DNA of 64,000 nucleotides from Rhabdophis nuchalis (taxonomy: Eukaryota > Chordata > Lepidosauria > Squamata > Natricidae): NCBI GenBank assembly GCA_039707465.1, contig CM077643.1, positions 241,092,230-241,156,229 on the forward strand, written 5' to 3'. The notes beneath the pieces were generated by a model that did no database searches, was not told the DNA's origin, and saw only the letters and a list, made by a program, of their open reading frames with translations. Shown here piece by piece: positions 1 to 11,235 of this stretch; position 1 is the stretch's first letter; each line of letters starts with the position of its first letter. Both the position numbers and the translations under genes were made by a program.

Positions 1-60
1 GTTCATACTTATACCTGCTATCTCGTACATGTTTGACAAACTAAATAAATAAAAATAAAT
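1..60 (+). mobile_element. 3' tail of a Rex1-like (CR1-group) LINE
   Basis: The first 60 bases match, on this strand, the 3' untranslated tail of the LINE seen in reverse orientation near 55.84-55.90 kb: a run of tacttata-type words, then catgtttgac and an aaataaat tail. Only the last bases lie in the window; the body would be upstream. The clade name is a family-level guess. Confidence 0.5.
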
Positions 61-1950
61 CTGTGCTTCAAAACGGGACTTGCACTCTTTCAAAAGAGCA
101 CTAGATTATAAGGACAGCCTGTAGGGCCTGACAATGTTTGGGAAGCAGAATCCAGCTATTATGAGTCACCTCTGTGGAAACGGAGGGTTCCATCTTCCCT
201 GCAGACTAGAGCCCAAATGACCACAGAGGGAAACACTATCAACCAGACTCTGCTGGCAACCACCTACAATAGCCAATAGGAGCTGGACAAATCTCAAACC
301 TTTTTTTTTTTTTTTGCAGCCATTTTCTTGATAAATTGTTCTAGATCATATCCATGGCCAAAACTGTGACAGGAGAAGAGGGAAAACACTGCTTTAAAAC
401 TATGGATGATTTTAATGTGCCTCTGTTTAAAGGCAATTTCATGAGAACAGAGCAGCTAGGAGGGCATGTTAGTGAGTCCTAAGTCATATGGAAATATTCA
501 AAAGTGATCTGCCAAAGACAACAGTGCACGTACTGTATTCCTGTCAGATGCTGCCACGCTAAATTAAGCCAAAGGAAGCCACAGACAGGAAGGGAAGCTT
601 TTAAAAAATTTCAGTACATTACGCTCAGTTTCTCTAGCAAAATTCCTTTTATTAATGCCATGATTTTTTAATCAGTGAACTCCCAATTTGCAGAGAAATA
701 CATTAGTTTTGTATATACAATGCTGCCAGTTTGATTAGCATTTTTTTAACGATAGATTCACAAACTGGGCAAAGCCTTAATGAGACCCGCTTAGTTTTGG
801 CTTAGTATACTGTGTAAACCCCGCCATTGCTGTTTATAAAACATGGTTTATGGCATATATGAACCCAACTAATTGTGGCTTATTCAACAAATCAAGGTTG
901 TGTGATTCCAATTGTAATTTGCTTCTGAAAAAGGCTTGGAGAGCAAATTAGACCACTGTATTGTAAGAGAATAAAAGGCATTCTGAAGGAAGAGAAGGAG
1001 ACTGCAGGAGAAAAATAAATGAATTCTTTGGGTTTGTCTTCTTTAATTAAAAAAAATATATAGGAACGTTCTAATCAAATTGAGGGGAATCATAGAAACC
1101 TTTCTAACTTTCATTAATACATTTTCATCAGCATGTCTCTAAAAATTCGTAAGTGAAATTGGTGATCTAACAACGACAAAAAAAGATCTAACTTACTTTT
1201 CCGCCAAGTTTTGTACCGCTCAGAGGTCTGAGAGTAGGCTACATAATAGCAGTAATTTGAGGAGATCTTGGAGACCTCCAGGAAATTATATACCACTTAG
1301 TTTAATCTCTGTTCCAAGAACTTTGGTGGAAGGCTGGCTAGCCAAAACAGCTGGTGGGGAAAACAGATTTAGGGTTGCACCTGGCCTTAGCATGAGTGGC
1401 TCTTTTGTGCTTCCTTGTAAAGACTGCTCCATTTTACCTGCTATTCCTTAAAAGATCCCCCCCCCTCTCTCTCTCACACACACACGTCAGAGACAGAGAG
1501 ACAAAATATGTAGGAAGGCAGAATCTCATATATTTGGATCATAGCGACTGTAAAATGTGAGGCAAACATATCCTGTTACATAAACTTCATTCTGGATTTA
1601 TGAACCAAGTGAGATTCTGGAAAAGTTGGAAATGATGGCATATCACTCAAGTTCTTTTCCTATTATTTGCTTGCCCAGCGGGAGGTGTAGATAACCTCTT
1701 TTAGCTTGTAGGCCGCACTTTTTATTCAGCATGAGGGCCATGAGAGGTATTGAGTGAGATGACAACAAAACCAGAAGGCAGAGCTGGACAGCTTGTTTTT
1801 ATTTTTTAAATTATGTTTTAGTTATTTGTATATTTCATTGTTTTAAATTAATTTAAAATATTTTATCTTATATTTATTTGTTTGTTTATTTATTGGGTCT
1901 TACCCTTCTTTTATAATATAATATTATAAAGCTCATGCCTCTTTTGAGGG
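61..1950. other. No gene seen; AT-rich, unassigned
   Basis: Open frames here are all under 65 codons and not convincing. Around 770-920 there is a decayed motif with paired words such as catggtttatggcatat and aatcaaggttg that recurs loosely elsewhere, so it may be an old MITE. A C-, CT- and CA-rich simple tract lies at 1456-1500. The stretch before 1950 is very AT-rich. Nothing else could be assigned. Confidence 0.4.
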
Positions 1951-1952
1951 TA

Positions 1953-2283
1953 TAAAGCTAAAGGTTCCCCTCACACATATGTGCTAGTCATTCCTGACTC
2001 TAGAGAGCGGTGCTCATCTCTGTTTCAAAGCCAAAGAGCCAGCGCTGTCCAAAGATGTCTCCATGGTCATGTGGCCGGCATGATTAAATGCCGAAGGCGC
2101 ACAGAATGCTGTTACCTTCCCACCAAAGGTGGTTCCTATTTTTCTACTTGCATTTTTACATGCTTTTGAACTGCTAGGTTGGCAGAAGCTGGGACAAGTA
2201 ATGGGAGCTCACTCAGTTACGTGGCGCTAGGGACCTTTCTGATTGACAAGCTCAGCGTCTTAGTCACTGAGCCACCGCGTCCC
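1953..2283 (-). mobile_element. Sauria SINE (ACA-type), copy 1
   Basis: This is a tRNA-derived SINE transcribed by RNA polymerase III and mobilised in trans by Bov-B LINE machinery (family knowledge). On the minus strand the tRNA-like head lies near 2283 and the Bov-B-like 3' end near 1955, with recognisable words for the catgtggccggcatg and accaaaggtggttcc blocks. Compared with copy 2 at 53.5-53.9 kb, the segment holding the gattcgaacc B box and the following bases is missing at about 2230, so this copy could not be transcribed by pol III. The rest aligns well. Confidence 0.85.
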
Positions 2284-3190
2284 ACGTATAGGGGAAGATT
2301 AAAAATAAAAATGGGTATGTTTTGCTCGTCTCCACTCTTTATTTTTGTAATTGCAGCCAAAGAGAATTTAGCTTGTTGAGGCTGTACAATAACTTTCTGG
2401 CTCCTTGTTAGAGGCAAAGAAGGAAGAAGAATGGAATGGAGTATCCTGAGACTCTAAATGCAAGCAAGTCCATATTACAAGACTTGGTTGTAGATCATAC
2501 TGCTGCATATTTCTCTTACAGCAAGACACAAGAACAAATAATGAATTAAAATAGAAAGCATCCTTCAGCAGCAGCATTTTGCACCAGAGAAACACACTGG
2601 GGAGGTTTTTTATTATTATTTGCAGAAAACATGAAATGACTTGTCCAAGAGCTTTCAACATTACTTGAGCCAATCCAAGAGAGCTTATCCTGAATTCCCT
2701 ACTAAGCTGGCCCAGTGTATTAAATCTCTGCATTAAAATTCTGCCTATGCCTGCCGGTAAAGAGAATTCTTTTTTTTAAAGAACACCGTTTTTTGTCTCA
2801 TCCTCGGCTGGATTGATTTCCCCATTACAGCCACCCATTCTTCCGGATTGACTATAAAGAATGAGGGCATTTTGGAGGGCCTCGCAAGTGTGACAATGAA
2901 AGAAACATTTTCTACACCCAGAGCAATTAATTGATCTCCGAGCGTCAATATGGCCACAGAGCGGTTGCTTGGCAGAGAAATGAGACGACGCTGCAGCTGC
3001 GGAGCGATGGGCTTTACTTGCTTCTGACTCAGTGAACTGCAGAGAGAGGACAACCTCAAATTGAGAATAGCTATTAGCTGTCATTGGCGGCATGGATTTT
3101 TGCTTTAATAGGAAACAAAGCAGTGATTTCTAAATGGTCTGCATTGTCAGGCTCTTAAGGGTCAGTGCTTCTTGCATTTAGCATGTAATA
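2284..3190. other. No gene or repeat recognised
   Basis: Overlapping minus-strand frames of 104, 105 and 121 codons exist here but show no domain, signal or family resemblance. The part at 2780-3140 has balanced composition and no repeat that I recognise, so it is the best stretch at this end of the window to test for conservation as a noncoding element. Confidence 0.3.
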
Positions 3191-3192
3191 CA

Positions 3193-3590
3193 GAGAGCCT
3201 GTTTGGTGTAGTGGTGGAAGTGCTGGCCTAGAAACCACGAAACCAGTGGTGGGTTCCAGCTCCTGTCGCAACCGGTATGCTGCGCACGGGGCCAGGCGTC
3301 CTCTGCCACTGCCCTGCGACACCCAACTGCTCGGAGGCGGTCGTGCAAGCACTGCACGCTATGCGCGCATGCACAATTGGCCTGGTTCCTTCAAAAACAG
3401 GTAAGGAACGCGGGTGGGCCAAATGAGCCACCGTACCTGTACGGTGATCGCTGCTCCCAGCTACCACCGGTATGGCCATACCGGGCCATACCACCTGGAA
3501 CCCACCACTTGCAGGAAACTGTGGATTCTAGTTTCATCTTAGGCATGGAAGTCAGCTGAGTGACTGAGCCTGTTCTTACCTAGGCTTGCA
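3193..3590 (+). mobile_element. tRNA-headed snake-type SINE, split by a hAT element
   Basis: The head at 3193-3243 (gtttggtgtagtggtgg, then a ctggcctagaaacca word) and the body at 3512-3590 (gattctagtttcatcttagg, catggaagtcagctgagtga) are the two parts of one SINE family seen again at 46.3, 53.9 and 60.3 kb. The interruption is a 268-bp hAT element. The family resembles squamate tRNA SINEs with LINE-derived tails; I cannot name the subfamily. Confidence 0.6.
3244..3511. mobile_element. hAT-type MITE, CAGTGGTGGGTT family
   Basis: Terminal inverted repeats are cagtggtgggttcc on the left and ggaacccaccactt on the right. The flanking 8-mers cacgaaac and caggaaac match at 7 of 8 positions. The inside is GC-rich and carries no open frame for a transposase, so it is non-autonomous. 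Confidence 0.7.
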
Positions 3591-3947
3591 GAGAAAGCCT
3601 AAATCACAATCTTAGTCCCAAAAACCTTCTTTTGTTTATACAGCTGTAAATTATGGTCACTAACCGTCTGCAAGGCTTCACAGTCTGTGAAGGTTCCGAC
3701 AGAGGTCTGCTCGAGTTGCCACAGGCTTTCAGGGGAATAAACACCCACCTTATCTCCCTGGGAATGCTGCCTGAGACCTAATTGCCAAATGCAGAGCAAG
3801 GCTAAATTTAGCACAGAGTCAAACATAACTTTTCAAAGCTTGAACCATCCAGATTAACTAATTGCTTCCTGCAAAAGCTCACGTCCTGTTCGCTCCTCTT
3901 TTATGTCTTATGGGAGGAGCCAATCATCTCCAAGCCGTACTCCCAAG

Positions 3948-4235
3948 TCAACCCTCTTTTCTTAATTGTTCCTGCCTTCTGGCAGCTCTGTGCATGTGCA
4001 CACTGGGAACAGGTTCCCATTGTTCTCCTGCCTTGCTGATGTCAGACTCTGGAGGCTCTGGAGGCAGCAAATAACTACCAGATGGCCTTGGTCCTCTCTC
4101 TGCTTCCAATGCAGAGCTCTCGTCCAAGTCTTCCCCAGTCTCCGGGACTGGCCCATGTTCCTCCCCAACCTCCTCACTGTCCAAATCTGCTGCCAGCTCT
4201 GCTGTCCACTGGAGGGCCACAACAGAGTCTGTCAC
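3948..4235 (-). pseudogene. Acidic 95-codon open frame, probably part of a dispersed repeat
   Basis: The frame reads an acidic stretch rich in Glu, Asp, Ser and Pro (words such as DLDSEEVGEEHG and LLPPEPPESD) and ends with a basic RAARRQEQLRKEG. Such acidic-then-basic patches occur in frames inside dispersed squamate repeats, and a SINE 3' part follows directly at 4256. There is no known domain, promoter or splice pattern. It could equally be a chance frame in GC-rich DNA. I do not assign a function. Confidence 0.25.
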
Positions 4236-4255
4236 TCTCTTTGCCCAGCCCAGCC

Positions 4256-4345
4256 CACAGGATTGTTGAGGAGGAAGGGGTATTAGTACGTTTGCTGCCT
4301 TGAGTTACCTATAAAGTAATAAAGGTGGAATAAAAATCTAATACA
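4256..4345 (+). mobile_element. 3' part of the snake-type SINE
   Basis: The sequence runs ggattgttgaggaggaaggg, ggtattagtacgtttgctgcc, cttgagttac, then an aataaaggtggaataaaa tail. It resembles the 3' halves of the SINE copies at 53.9 and 60.3 kb. Confidence 0.5.
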
Positions 4346-5393
4346 CATGTAAATACATCTATACTTGATGCCACTAGTTGTTGGCCTTGAGGAAATCTTA
4401 CACATAGAAACATACCTGGACTTCTCCAAGATAGCTTTAGAAGAGGGTGCATAAGCTTTTGTGTCTCGGACCCTTCCTGAACATATTATGCCAAGGCATG
4501 GTTGGGTCATACCTATGGGCAAGGACAGGATTTGGGTGTTTTACTGGGTTTCTGGACAGTTTTGGAAATAGCTTCATAGGAAACTCCCTTGAAACGTTAT
4601 GCTGTATTAGTGCATTCTCCATCTCAAAGGAAAGAAGGTAAGAAGATCTGAACTCTTCAAGACTTGCTCCATCCTTCTGCTCCTAGTTTTTAGTAAGCTG
4701 TTGTCTGTCAGCTCGTAAAACGTCTCCATGACTACTATTGAGCTGCCATAGAGAGAGGAGAATTCCATGCATACCTGTGGTCAGAATGAAATCTCAAGCT
4801 GGCCTGTGAATGCGCATGTATAGACTCAATTCCGACCGCTAATTGGCTAATGTGATTTATGACTAGGCAGAAGGGAGGGGGCCCAGGGGGTAAAGTTCAG
4901 ACACCATTAAATGATTTTCAGTTTTGGCTCCACAGAAGTAACGCTAGAATGTTGATCCTAATAAATGATTGGATTTCTTTTGAACTTTTGTCTCGAGGTT
5001 CGTAAATTAATTAGGTCTTCTTCTGGGATCTTCACATTGTCATTCAGGAGCTCTTACTCTTTCTATCTGCTACTTTTCTTGCTTTTAACTGTACTTTTTG
5101 GGGGGGTTGGTTTCCAATGGTGCAATTCTTCCATGGTCAAAACTGCACCATCTTCAGACAGGAAATTATTAGCAGAAATATTATCGATAAACATGTAAAA
5201 AAGGTATACTTCAAATAGCCCAATGACATCAGAACAAATTCAGATATATGAATTGGCTAGGAAGAGGAATTCAGTGGAGTATGGTAAAAGATACCTGGCT
5301 GGCTGAAATGCTGAAACGAAGCACCCAACACTCATGAATTCAGTTTTGAGGTCACCAAACTCTACAAGGCTCTGGGCAGGTCACAACCTAGAA
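4346..5393. other. No gene or repeat recognised
   Basis: Short open frames only, none above 80 codons. A hydrophobic Phe/Leu-rich frame at 4965-5198 looks like chance AT-rich coding. Confidence 0.35.
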
Positions 5394-5711
5394 CCGTGAT
5401 GGTGAACTTATGGCAAGCGTGGCTGTGATAGCACACACCGCCCTCTCTGATGGCACACGAGTTATCGACCCATTTCAGCTCTGCTGTGAAGGTAGGCATG
5501 CCTCCCACCAGCCAGCTGGCCTCCGGCTCTCTGCCACGCATGCGCAGGGAGCGGGACGTGTGCAGGGGGCCACACATGCATACGTAGGGGGCAGGATGCA
5601 TGTACAGGGGGCACACGCGCATTGCATTTTGGGGGTCCCGGCATATGTGTATGCATTCATGCTCATGCACGTATTTTGGGCACTTGGTCCAGAAAAAGTT
5701 AATCATCACTG
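5394..5711. mobile_element. hAT-type MITE, CAGTGATGGTGAAC family
   Basis: The left end reads ccgtgatggtgaactt and the right end aagttaatcatcactg, an imperfect inverted repeat. Flanking 8-mers acctagaa and atctagaa match at 7 of 8 positions and have TA at the centre. The interior is GC-rich with repeated catgc/gcatg words. Relatives are at 21189-22307 and 56265-56635. Confidence 0.7.
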
Positions 5712-6060
5712 ATCTAGAAGCAGGAAAATAGTAAAACAATAAGAAGAAAGATGATATGCATCTGGAAGAAAAAATACTTAATAGAGTGTAATTCTCCAGG
5801 GACTCAAAACTATCCCATCCAAAGCCTTTGGGGAACAGCCAGCTTTCAATATATATATATATTTAATGTATGGATCTCTTGGGAGATCCTTTTGCAGAGG
5901 CAGATGTTGCAACAGAGAAGGCAAACTTCATACATCCCAAGAGATGGACGTTGTTTAATCAAAGGAAATCAAAGGAGTGCACTGTTCAGTCTTATAGTCT
6001 AGGTGGAAATAGATGGTCCTTCAGACAACGAGGCCATATGCCATGGAAGGCTTTGAAGGT

Positions 6061-6232
6061 CAGGGGTCCTCAACCCCAGACCAGCACCAGGCCGCAGCAT
6101 GCCAGAAACCAGTCTGCGCAAACAAGCAAAGCCCCATCCACGAGATGCAGGCAGCACATGAAACCACACCCCCTCTAGTCCCCCGAAAAACCTCTCTCCA
6201 TGGAACCGGTCCCTGGTGCCCAAAAGGCATGG
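6061..6232. mobile_element. hAT-type MITE, CAGGGGTCCTCAACC family, 3' end eroded
   Basis: The left terminus is caggggtcctcaacccc. The right terminus is degraded, ending near 6232. Flanking 8-mers ttgaaggt and ttgtaggt match at 7 of 8. The interior closely resembles the better-preserved copy at 20465-20653. Confidence 0.55.
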
Positions 6233-6305
6233 TTGTAGGTGATAAGCAACACCTTGAATTACACGCAGAAGCCATCTGGTAATCAGTGCAACTCATGGAA
6301 GTGTG

Positions 6306-6688
6306 CAGGGGTGGGCTTCAAAATTTTTAGCAAAGAGTTCTCTGCCCAGCTGCTGGGTGGCCTGGTGGGCATGGCCTGGTGGGCATGGCCTACTCAGCCT
6401 TTTGCACCATGGTGGTGGGTTTTTTTGTCCTTCCTGAGCTCTGGAGGTTTTCCTTGAGCCTCCGGGAGGGCGAAAATGGTCTCCCCAGGCTCTGGACGTC
6501 TGGTAGGCCTGTTTTTCACCCTCCCTGAGCCTCCACGTGCGCCCTGCACTTACCTGCATCCAAAGTGCATCATGTGGGGAGTCCTGGGGGGGGGGGCAGG
6601 AATGAGATTTGGGGGTTCTCCAAACTGCATAGAATTTTAACTAGAGGTTCTTCCAAACCCCTGCAAACCCCCAGCAGCCCACCCCTTG
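6306..6688. mobile_element. hAT-type MITE, CAGGGGTGGGC family
   Basis: Left terminus caggggtgggcttcaaaa, right terminus agcagcccaccccttg. The flanking 8-mers gaagtgtg and gaactgtg differ by one base. It interrupts the L2 remnant. The interior has a tandem gcctggtgggcatg repeat and a G10 run. Confidence 0.7.
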
Positions 6689-7134
6689 GAACTGTGGTGT
6701 CATAGGGGCATATGAAAGTGTGCCCATTATCGCCTGTGCTGTTGCATTCTTGATTGGCTTTAGTTTCTGAATATTCTTTGAAGGCAGCTCCATGCAGACT
6801 GCATTGGAATACTCCACTAGTGAGGTGACCAGGGCATTAGTGACAATTGGCACACTAGATGGATCAACGCAAAGTTCACCATTCCTGACCACAGGGCCAC
6901 CTACTCTTCAGGCAAGACCATGAATCCCAGAAGAAAAAAAACCCACCCCGAAATGTGCAATGGTCTGGAATGGGAAAGGGCAATCCTGTTCAAGACTAGA
7001 GTTGAAGAGTCCCAAATAGACTCAGTCTTCTCAGGATTGAGCCCGAATCAGTTCTGTTGTAGTTTCTATCTGCAACCGTCAGTCAATCGGTAAATCATAG
7101 CAATTATAAATTAACTTTGTTCAACTTTGCTGAA

Positions 7135-7234
7135 CAGCAGTCACCAACTCGTGGTCTGTGGACCACTGGTGGTCTGCGAGAAAATTTGGGTGGTCCACAG
7201 AAAAATTATTTGCATTTTTTATATTGCACTAAAT
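7135..7234. mobile_element. Left end of a hAT-like element
   Basis: The sequence cagcagtcaccaactcgtgg followed by ctgtggaccactggtgg has the look of a hAT terminus (cag-g-gt-caccaac). The right end was not found, probably because another element entered at 7235. Confidence 0.35.
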
Positions 7235-7441
7235 CAGGGGTCCTCAAACTACAGCCCCTGGGCCAGTTACGTACAATGAGTGCTTGTGTTGCTGCAGAGA
7301 GTCTCCCCTTTGGGGTCTTTTTGTGCAGGTTGGAGGGGGGCAGAAATTCCGACTTGGGGTCTGCTTTAGCCTCTTGATCTGGGGCTTTGGGGGAAGGCTG
7401 GAGGGAAGTGTCACTGGTGGCAAAGAGCCAGAGGGCCTTGA

Positions 7442-7556
7442 TTTTATATATTTATGATGTGTCTATGTTTGTACACTTTTTAATTCCCCTCTGCACCGCC
7501 CCGAGTCCCTTCGGGGAGAGGGAGCTGTCTACAAATTAAATTTATTATTATTATTG
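7442..7556 (+). mobile_element. L2 LINE 3' tail
   Basis: It contains the L2-type 3' stem-loop (caccgccccgagtcccttcg, ggggagagg) followed by an aattaaatttattatt tail. Only the terminal part is present, a strongly 5'-truncated insertion. Confidence 0.75.
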
Positions 7557-7559
7557 TTC

Positions 7560-7876
7560 TAGTGGGACTGCATCATGGCCTGGAAATGGCTGACCCTCTC
7601 AGCCGACTGGGCCTCCAGGTGCCATTACCTGACCTTGCACTCCTGCAGGTCATCCCTCTGCTTGGAAAGCCTATGCTCATAGTTCTCAGTGAGGTGCTGC
7701 CGCTGAGCCTCCTTCTTGGTCAGATCCAATTTAAACTGAGCCAGCAATTTTGCCAACTCTTTCTCTTGGTGGCTGCTTAGCTCCAACAACTGCTCCCTAT
7801 TGGAGCCAGGAGGAATGGCTGGGAGGGGAGGGCGGGTAGAGGCCGGCAAGTTGCCCCTTGATGTGAGTGACATCAA
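7560..7876 (-). pseudogene. Coiled-coil gene fragment, possibly captured by a transposon
   Basis: On the minus strand an 83-codon frame reads a proline-rich start (TRPPLPAIPPGS), then a highly charged, heptad-like helix (LSSHQEKELAKLLAQF, KKEAQRQHLTENYEHRL). After one in-frame TAA near 7630 the same frame continues with HLEAQSAERVSHFQAMMQ, also helix-like. This looks like part of a real coiled-coil protein rather than a chance frame. It is enclosed by hAT-like sequence, so I infer capture of a host exon by the element. I do not recognise the parent gene. There is no start context, splice site or other exon nearby, so it is annotated as a pseudogene fragment. Confidence 0.4.
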
Positions 7877-8907
7877 GTCAAGTCACTCCTTGAGGACAAC
7901 GTGTAGAATCTAGAATGTTGCTTTAGCTGATCATTACCAGCTTTAATAATAGCTAAAGTTCCCATTTAAAACAGCAGATATGGTTTTGTAGTTTTCTTAA
8001 AATGTGGGGTTTTTTCATTCAATAGGTTTCAGTGACAATGTTGCTCCAAGTATAGGATTTTTAAAAAAAATTCAAAGGTGTTTTTTTTCAATGTCTAAGA
8101 GGCTCCCGCTTTTCTATAATTCTGAGAACATGAGAATTTCTTTCTCTTGATATTTTCGAGCTTACTTTCTTCCTGTAAGTGGAAGAGGGGCTTTTGGTGA
8201 TATTTACTGTTACGCATCTCAGTGACCATAATGCATTTTTGACTCTCCAAACTTTCCAGTCTGAGAAAGAACTGAGGTTTTTTTTAAATGCAGGACAATT
8301 GTTGCCCAGTACTAATTATTTATTCTCTTTTAACCTCCCCAGCATAATGTTCTCCAGATGTTTTGAACCACAATTCCCACCACGTGAGAGTCATCATTCT
8401 AAACAATACCAGGGAGAAGGACTTTCTAATTATGTCATAGTAATAGACCCCTCAGGATGCTGTGGTATTGTGGATGGGGTGTATTTGCTGAAGTACAAGT
8501 AATATGGGTGAGTTAACATGATGCATTAATTTAACTGTAAATTCATACCTTACATCAAGCTATCATATTATTTGTCTTTGGCTTCGAGTTTGGGTTAAAC
8601 ACAACAATGATTGTTCTTAATCATAGCTTATGGCTTTGGATGTTGTAGGTCCCAATTAGTGACTTACGGCTGATATTTATGACCAGTTTGCCCCAGCACA
8701 AATAAGGTTTCTGACCACTTCTCAATCGCGGGATAATATGATGTCATATTCTACCCACTGACAACCTATCGGGAATGCAGTCCTATCTGGTTCACTTCTG
8801 AGTTTCATTTTATTACAACTTCACTACTGGAATAGTGAAAAGATGTCCTTTAAAAAAATGCACTAATGGAAAAATAAGCAGGAAAAATGGTAAAATTGTA
8901 CAGTAAT

Positions 8908-9225
8908 CAGTGGTGGGATTCAGCCAGTTCGCACCTAGTCGGGAGAACCAGTTGTTAACTTTCTAAGCAGTTTGGAGAACTGGTTGTTGGAAGAAATCTT
9001 ACCTTGTGTTTTCCCACTTTACAGGGCTAATTCTGTAAGGAAGGCAGGAAGGAAACATTCTAGCCTAATCTTTATTGCCCTGCTTACAGAAACTGCCTCT
9101 CCGGTTAACCCTTATTCCATTGTAACAGCTAAGGCGAAGCACCCATTGACCTGAGTGATGTTGAGTTGACCACACCCTCCCAGTCACATGACCACTGAGC
9201 CCCGCCTACCCAGCTGGCCATCATA
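8908..9225. mobile_element. hAT-like element, CAGTGGTGGGATTCAGCC family, right end unclear
   Basis: The left end cagtggtgggattcagcc and the following cagttcgcacctagtcggg and aaccagttgtt words resemble the fragment at 52528. The right part has cagtcacatgacc and cccgcctaccc words common in these elements, but no clean terminus or duplication could be placed. Confidence 0.4.
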
Positions 9226-10680
9226 GGGTATACCAGATGGAGGGTGTTAAGTACAAAGGGGGGTGAATGGAGAGGGACTCATATAAGGATCTCTTCCCCT
9301 CACTGTTTGCTATCTTGGCAGTGGTAAAAAGAGCAAAGAAGCATAAAAACCTGCAAATTTAGGACCATGGCAAATGCTTAACATCAAACCATTGCCATGG
9401 CCAAAGTGGAAGAGGGGACTGAAATACGGAAAGACTTTTATGCCAACTTCATTTCCAGCTGGTTTACACATGGGAGCAGTAGTCAAGTGGCTTAAGGAGG
9501 CAATGCAGAACAGCCCTTACTCATCCTTCAGCTAAAAATGCTGGCTTACGAAGATAAGTGAAACCAGATGCACAATGACGGGGGTAGCAAAAGCCATGAA
9601 ATCTGCAATTTGGCATATATTTTTGACTATATCCAAAATATAGTGGATGGTGTGTTGACACAATTGGAAGTATTGCCTGAAAAAGTTGGCCCACAACCTT
9701 GACTACAACTTTGAACAGTTGAAATTCAATTCCTCCTCGGGCTAAAGTTTCTGTTCTTGGGTCCGTCACTTTCTTTCCACCTACCTCCTCATTCTGAAGA
9801 TCTAATAAAGATTTTTACTCCATTTTTCCTGAACCAACACCTTCCAAATGTGTACTTCTAAGAGCTGGCAGTATTCTAAGTAAAACCCTTTTAACCAAGA
9901 GTATGGAGTAAGCAAAGCTCTTGCTGATGTTTGAGAACTGCAAAAGGTTTTGAGAAGTTCTAGAAATAGCAATCTGGGAAAATATGGAGATGAAAAGGAA
10001 GAAAAGAAGGTACAGTCATCCACCCAGGCAGTTTTCTTGGGGAAATGAAGATCTTTGCTATGGACTTAAATTCCATCCTAAAACAGCCTTGACTCAGTCT
10101 GCTAAATTCAGAAGAAGAGAGGCAGTTGGGACAAAGAAAAACGGCATAGATTGCATGTCTGTAAGTACCTACAGATGATTTCCCATGTAATAAAGAATCT
10201 TCCCGCCCCAAACTAGCTCTGTTTGCAAACACGAGGAACTTCTGGCCTGAGCTCTCTCATTTACATAGCTGTGTAGGCTGTTCCCCTCCTATAGGCTAGT
10301 TGCTTGCATTTGTTGGCACTGGGACTCTGCTAAAGCTGGCATTCTACCCTAGTGGGCATAGTGCCACCTGAACAGATGGGCCCAAGAACAGGCATATTCA
10401 AGAGAAGCTGAATTCAAGAGGGTTTTTTTTTTTTGCCTGCTTATAATGGGCAGGATATCAGCACAGGAAGCTGAGTACAACAGCAACTTGGGCAATGCTT
10501 CAGCAAATTGAAGAGAGAGTCATAGATGCCAAATATTTCAGAGAGGAAACCACTTGGGAGTTGAACAATATAAAATATAATTAATACTGTGGATAGAGAT
10601 GTTCTTCCGTGTGACTGAAAGGCTTGGACTGCCTTGAAACCTCTTTGGATTTTATTTAGATGTCAGAGGATTGTTGTTAT
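9226..10680. other. No gene or repeat recognised
   Basis: Frames of up to 90 codons on both strands overlap each other and lack any domain. Composition is ordinary. A T-run of about 10 at 10425 is the only simple tract. Confidence 0.35.
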
Positions 10681-10683
10681 CTA

Positions 10684-11235
10684 TCTTCTTCTTCTTCTTC
10701 TTCCTAGTGTATTCCCGCAAGTGCAGGGTCTGCTTTTTGGATCATTGAATGCCACTTTATATGGTGAGCTGCATCTCCAGAGTGCAGGCCTGTGGCTTAC
10801 ATATCTTTGTTGATAATGTTGCCATCTCTGTTTACATATCTTAGTTGAGAGTGTTGCCATCTCTGTGAGGTTGCCGGCCATTGATTTCTAGTTGGTAAGT
10901 AGTCTTGGCAACAGTGGAAGGTGCTACTCTCTGGACATGTCCATGGTAGCAGAGTCAGCCTTCTCTCATCTTCTCTATAATTGATGCCAGACCAAAATGT
11001 TGTCAAATGGTGTCATTTGTGATGTGGGCAAGAAGGGAGATGTCTGATAACCTACAGTGCATTCACATTTCCATGGCATGGAGATAGTTTTCAGTCCCTG
11101 TTGTTGCTGTCCAGCATTCAGTGCCATACAGTGCAACAGGGCGGATGGTTGTCTTGTAAATCTTAGACTTAAGACGAGTTAGCATGTGTCTGTCACATCA
11201 ACAACTCAACAGTGAGTTCTGGCCAACGCATCCAG
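10684..11235 (-). mobile_element. RTE-like LINE, decayed 3' part
   Basis: Minus-strand translation around 11195-10860 shows the post-RT block of RTE-type LINEs (RLKSKIYKTTIRPVALYG, TECWTAT) followed by a degraded YHGHVQRVA block. A (GAA)n tract at 10684-10704 would be the 3' tail. Several stops interrupt the frame. The upstream part of the same LINE continues at 13321 beyond an inserted L1 element. Confidence 0.55.

Larger units (their letters stand above)
5985..6890 (-). mobile_element. L2-type LINE remnant, split by two hAT elements
   Basis: Minus-strand translation at 6689-6890 gives a stretch like the post-RT part of L2 LINEs (ALVTS.VEYSNAVCMELP, NATAQAIMGTL.YA). The pieces at 5985-6060 and 6241-6305 resemble the next part downstream, also seen at 54.28-54.38 kb. 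Two hAT elements at 6061-6232 and 6306-6688 separate the three pieces. Stops and gaps show it is old. Confidence 0.6.
7235..7900. mobile_element. hAT-like element carrying gene-like sequence, right end not found
   Basis: The left terminus caggggtcctcaaactac followed by cctgggcc is typical of hAT Charlie-like elements. The interior continues through a GC-rich stretch, is broken by an L2 tail at 7442-7556, and then contains a coiled-coil-coding stretch on the minus strand. I could not locate a matching right terminus or target-site duplication, so the end coordinate is approximate. Confidence 0.45.

Noticed and set aside
2368..2733. 121-codon minus-strand frame
   Set aside because: No domain, no codon or composition signal, AT-rich surroundings.
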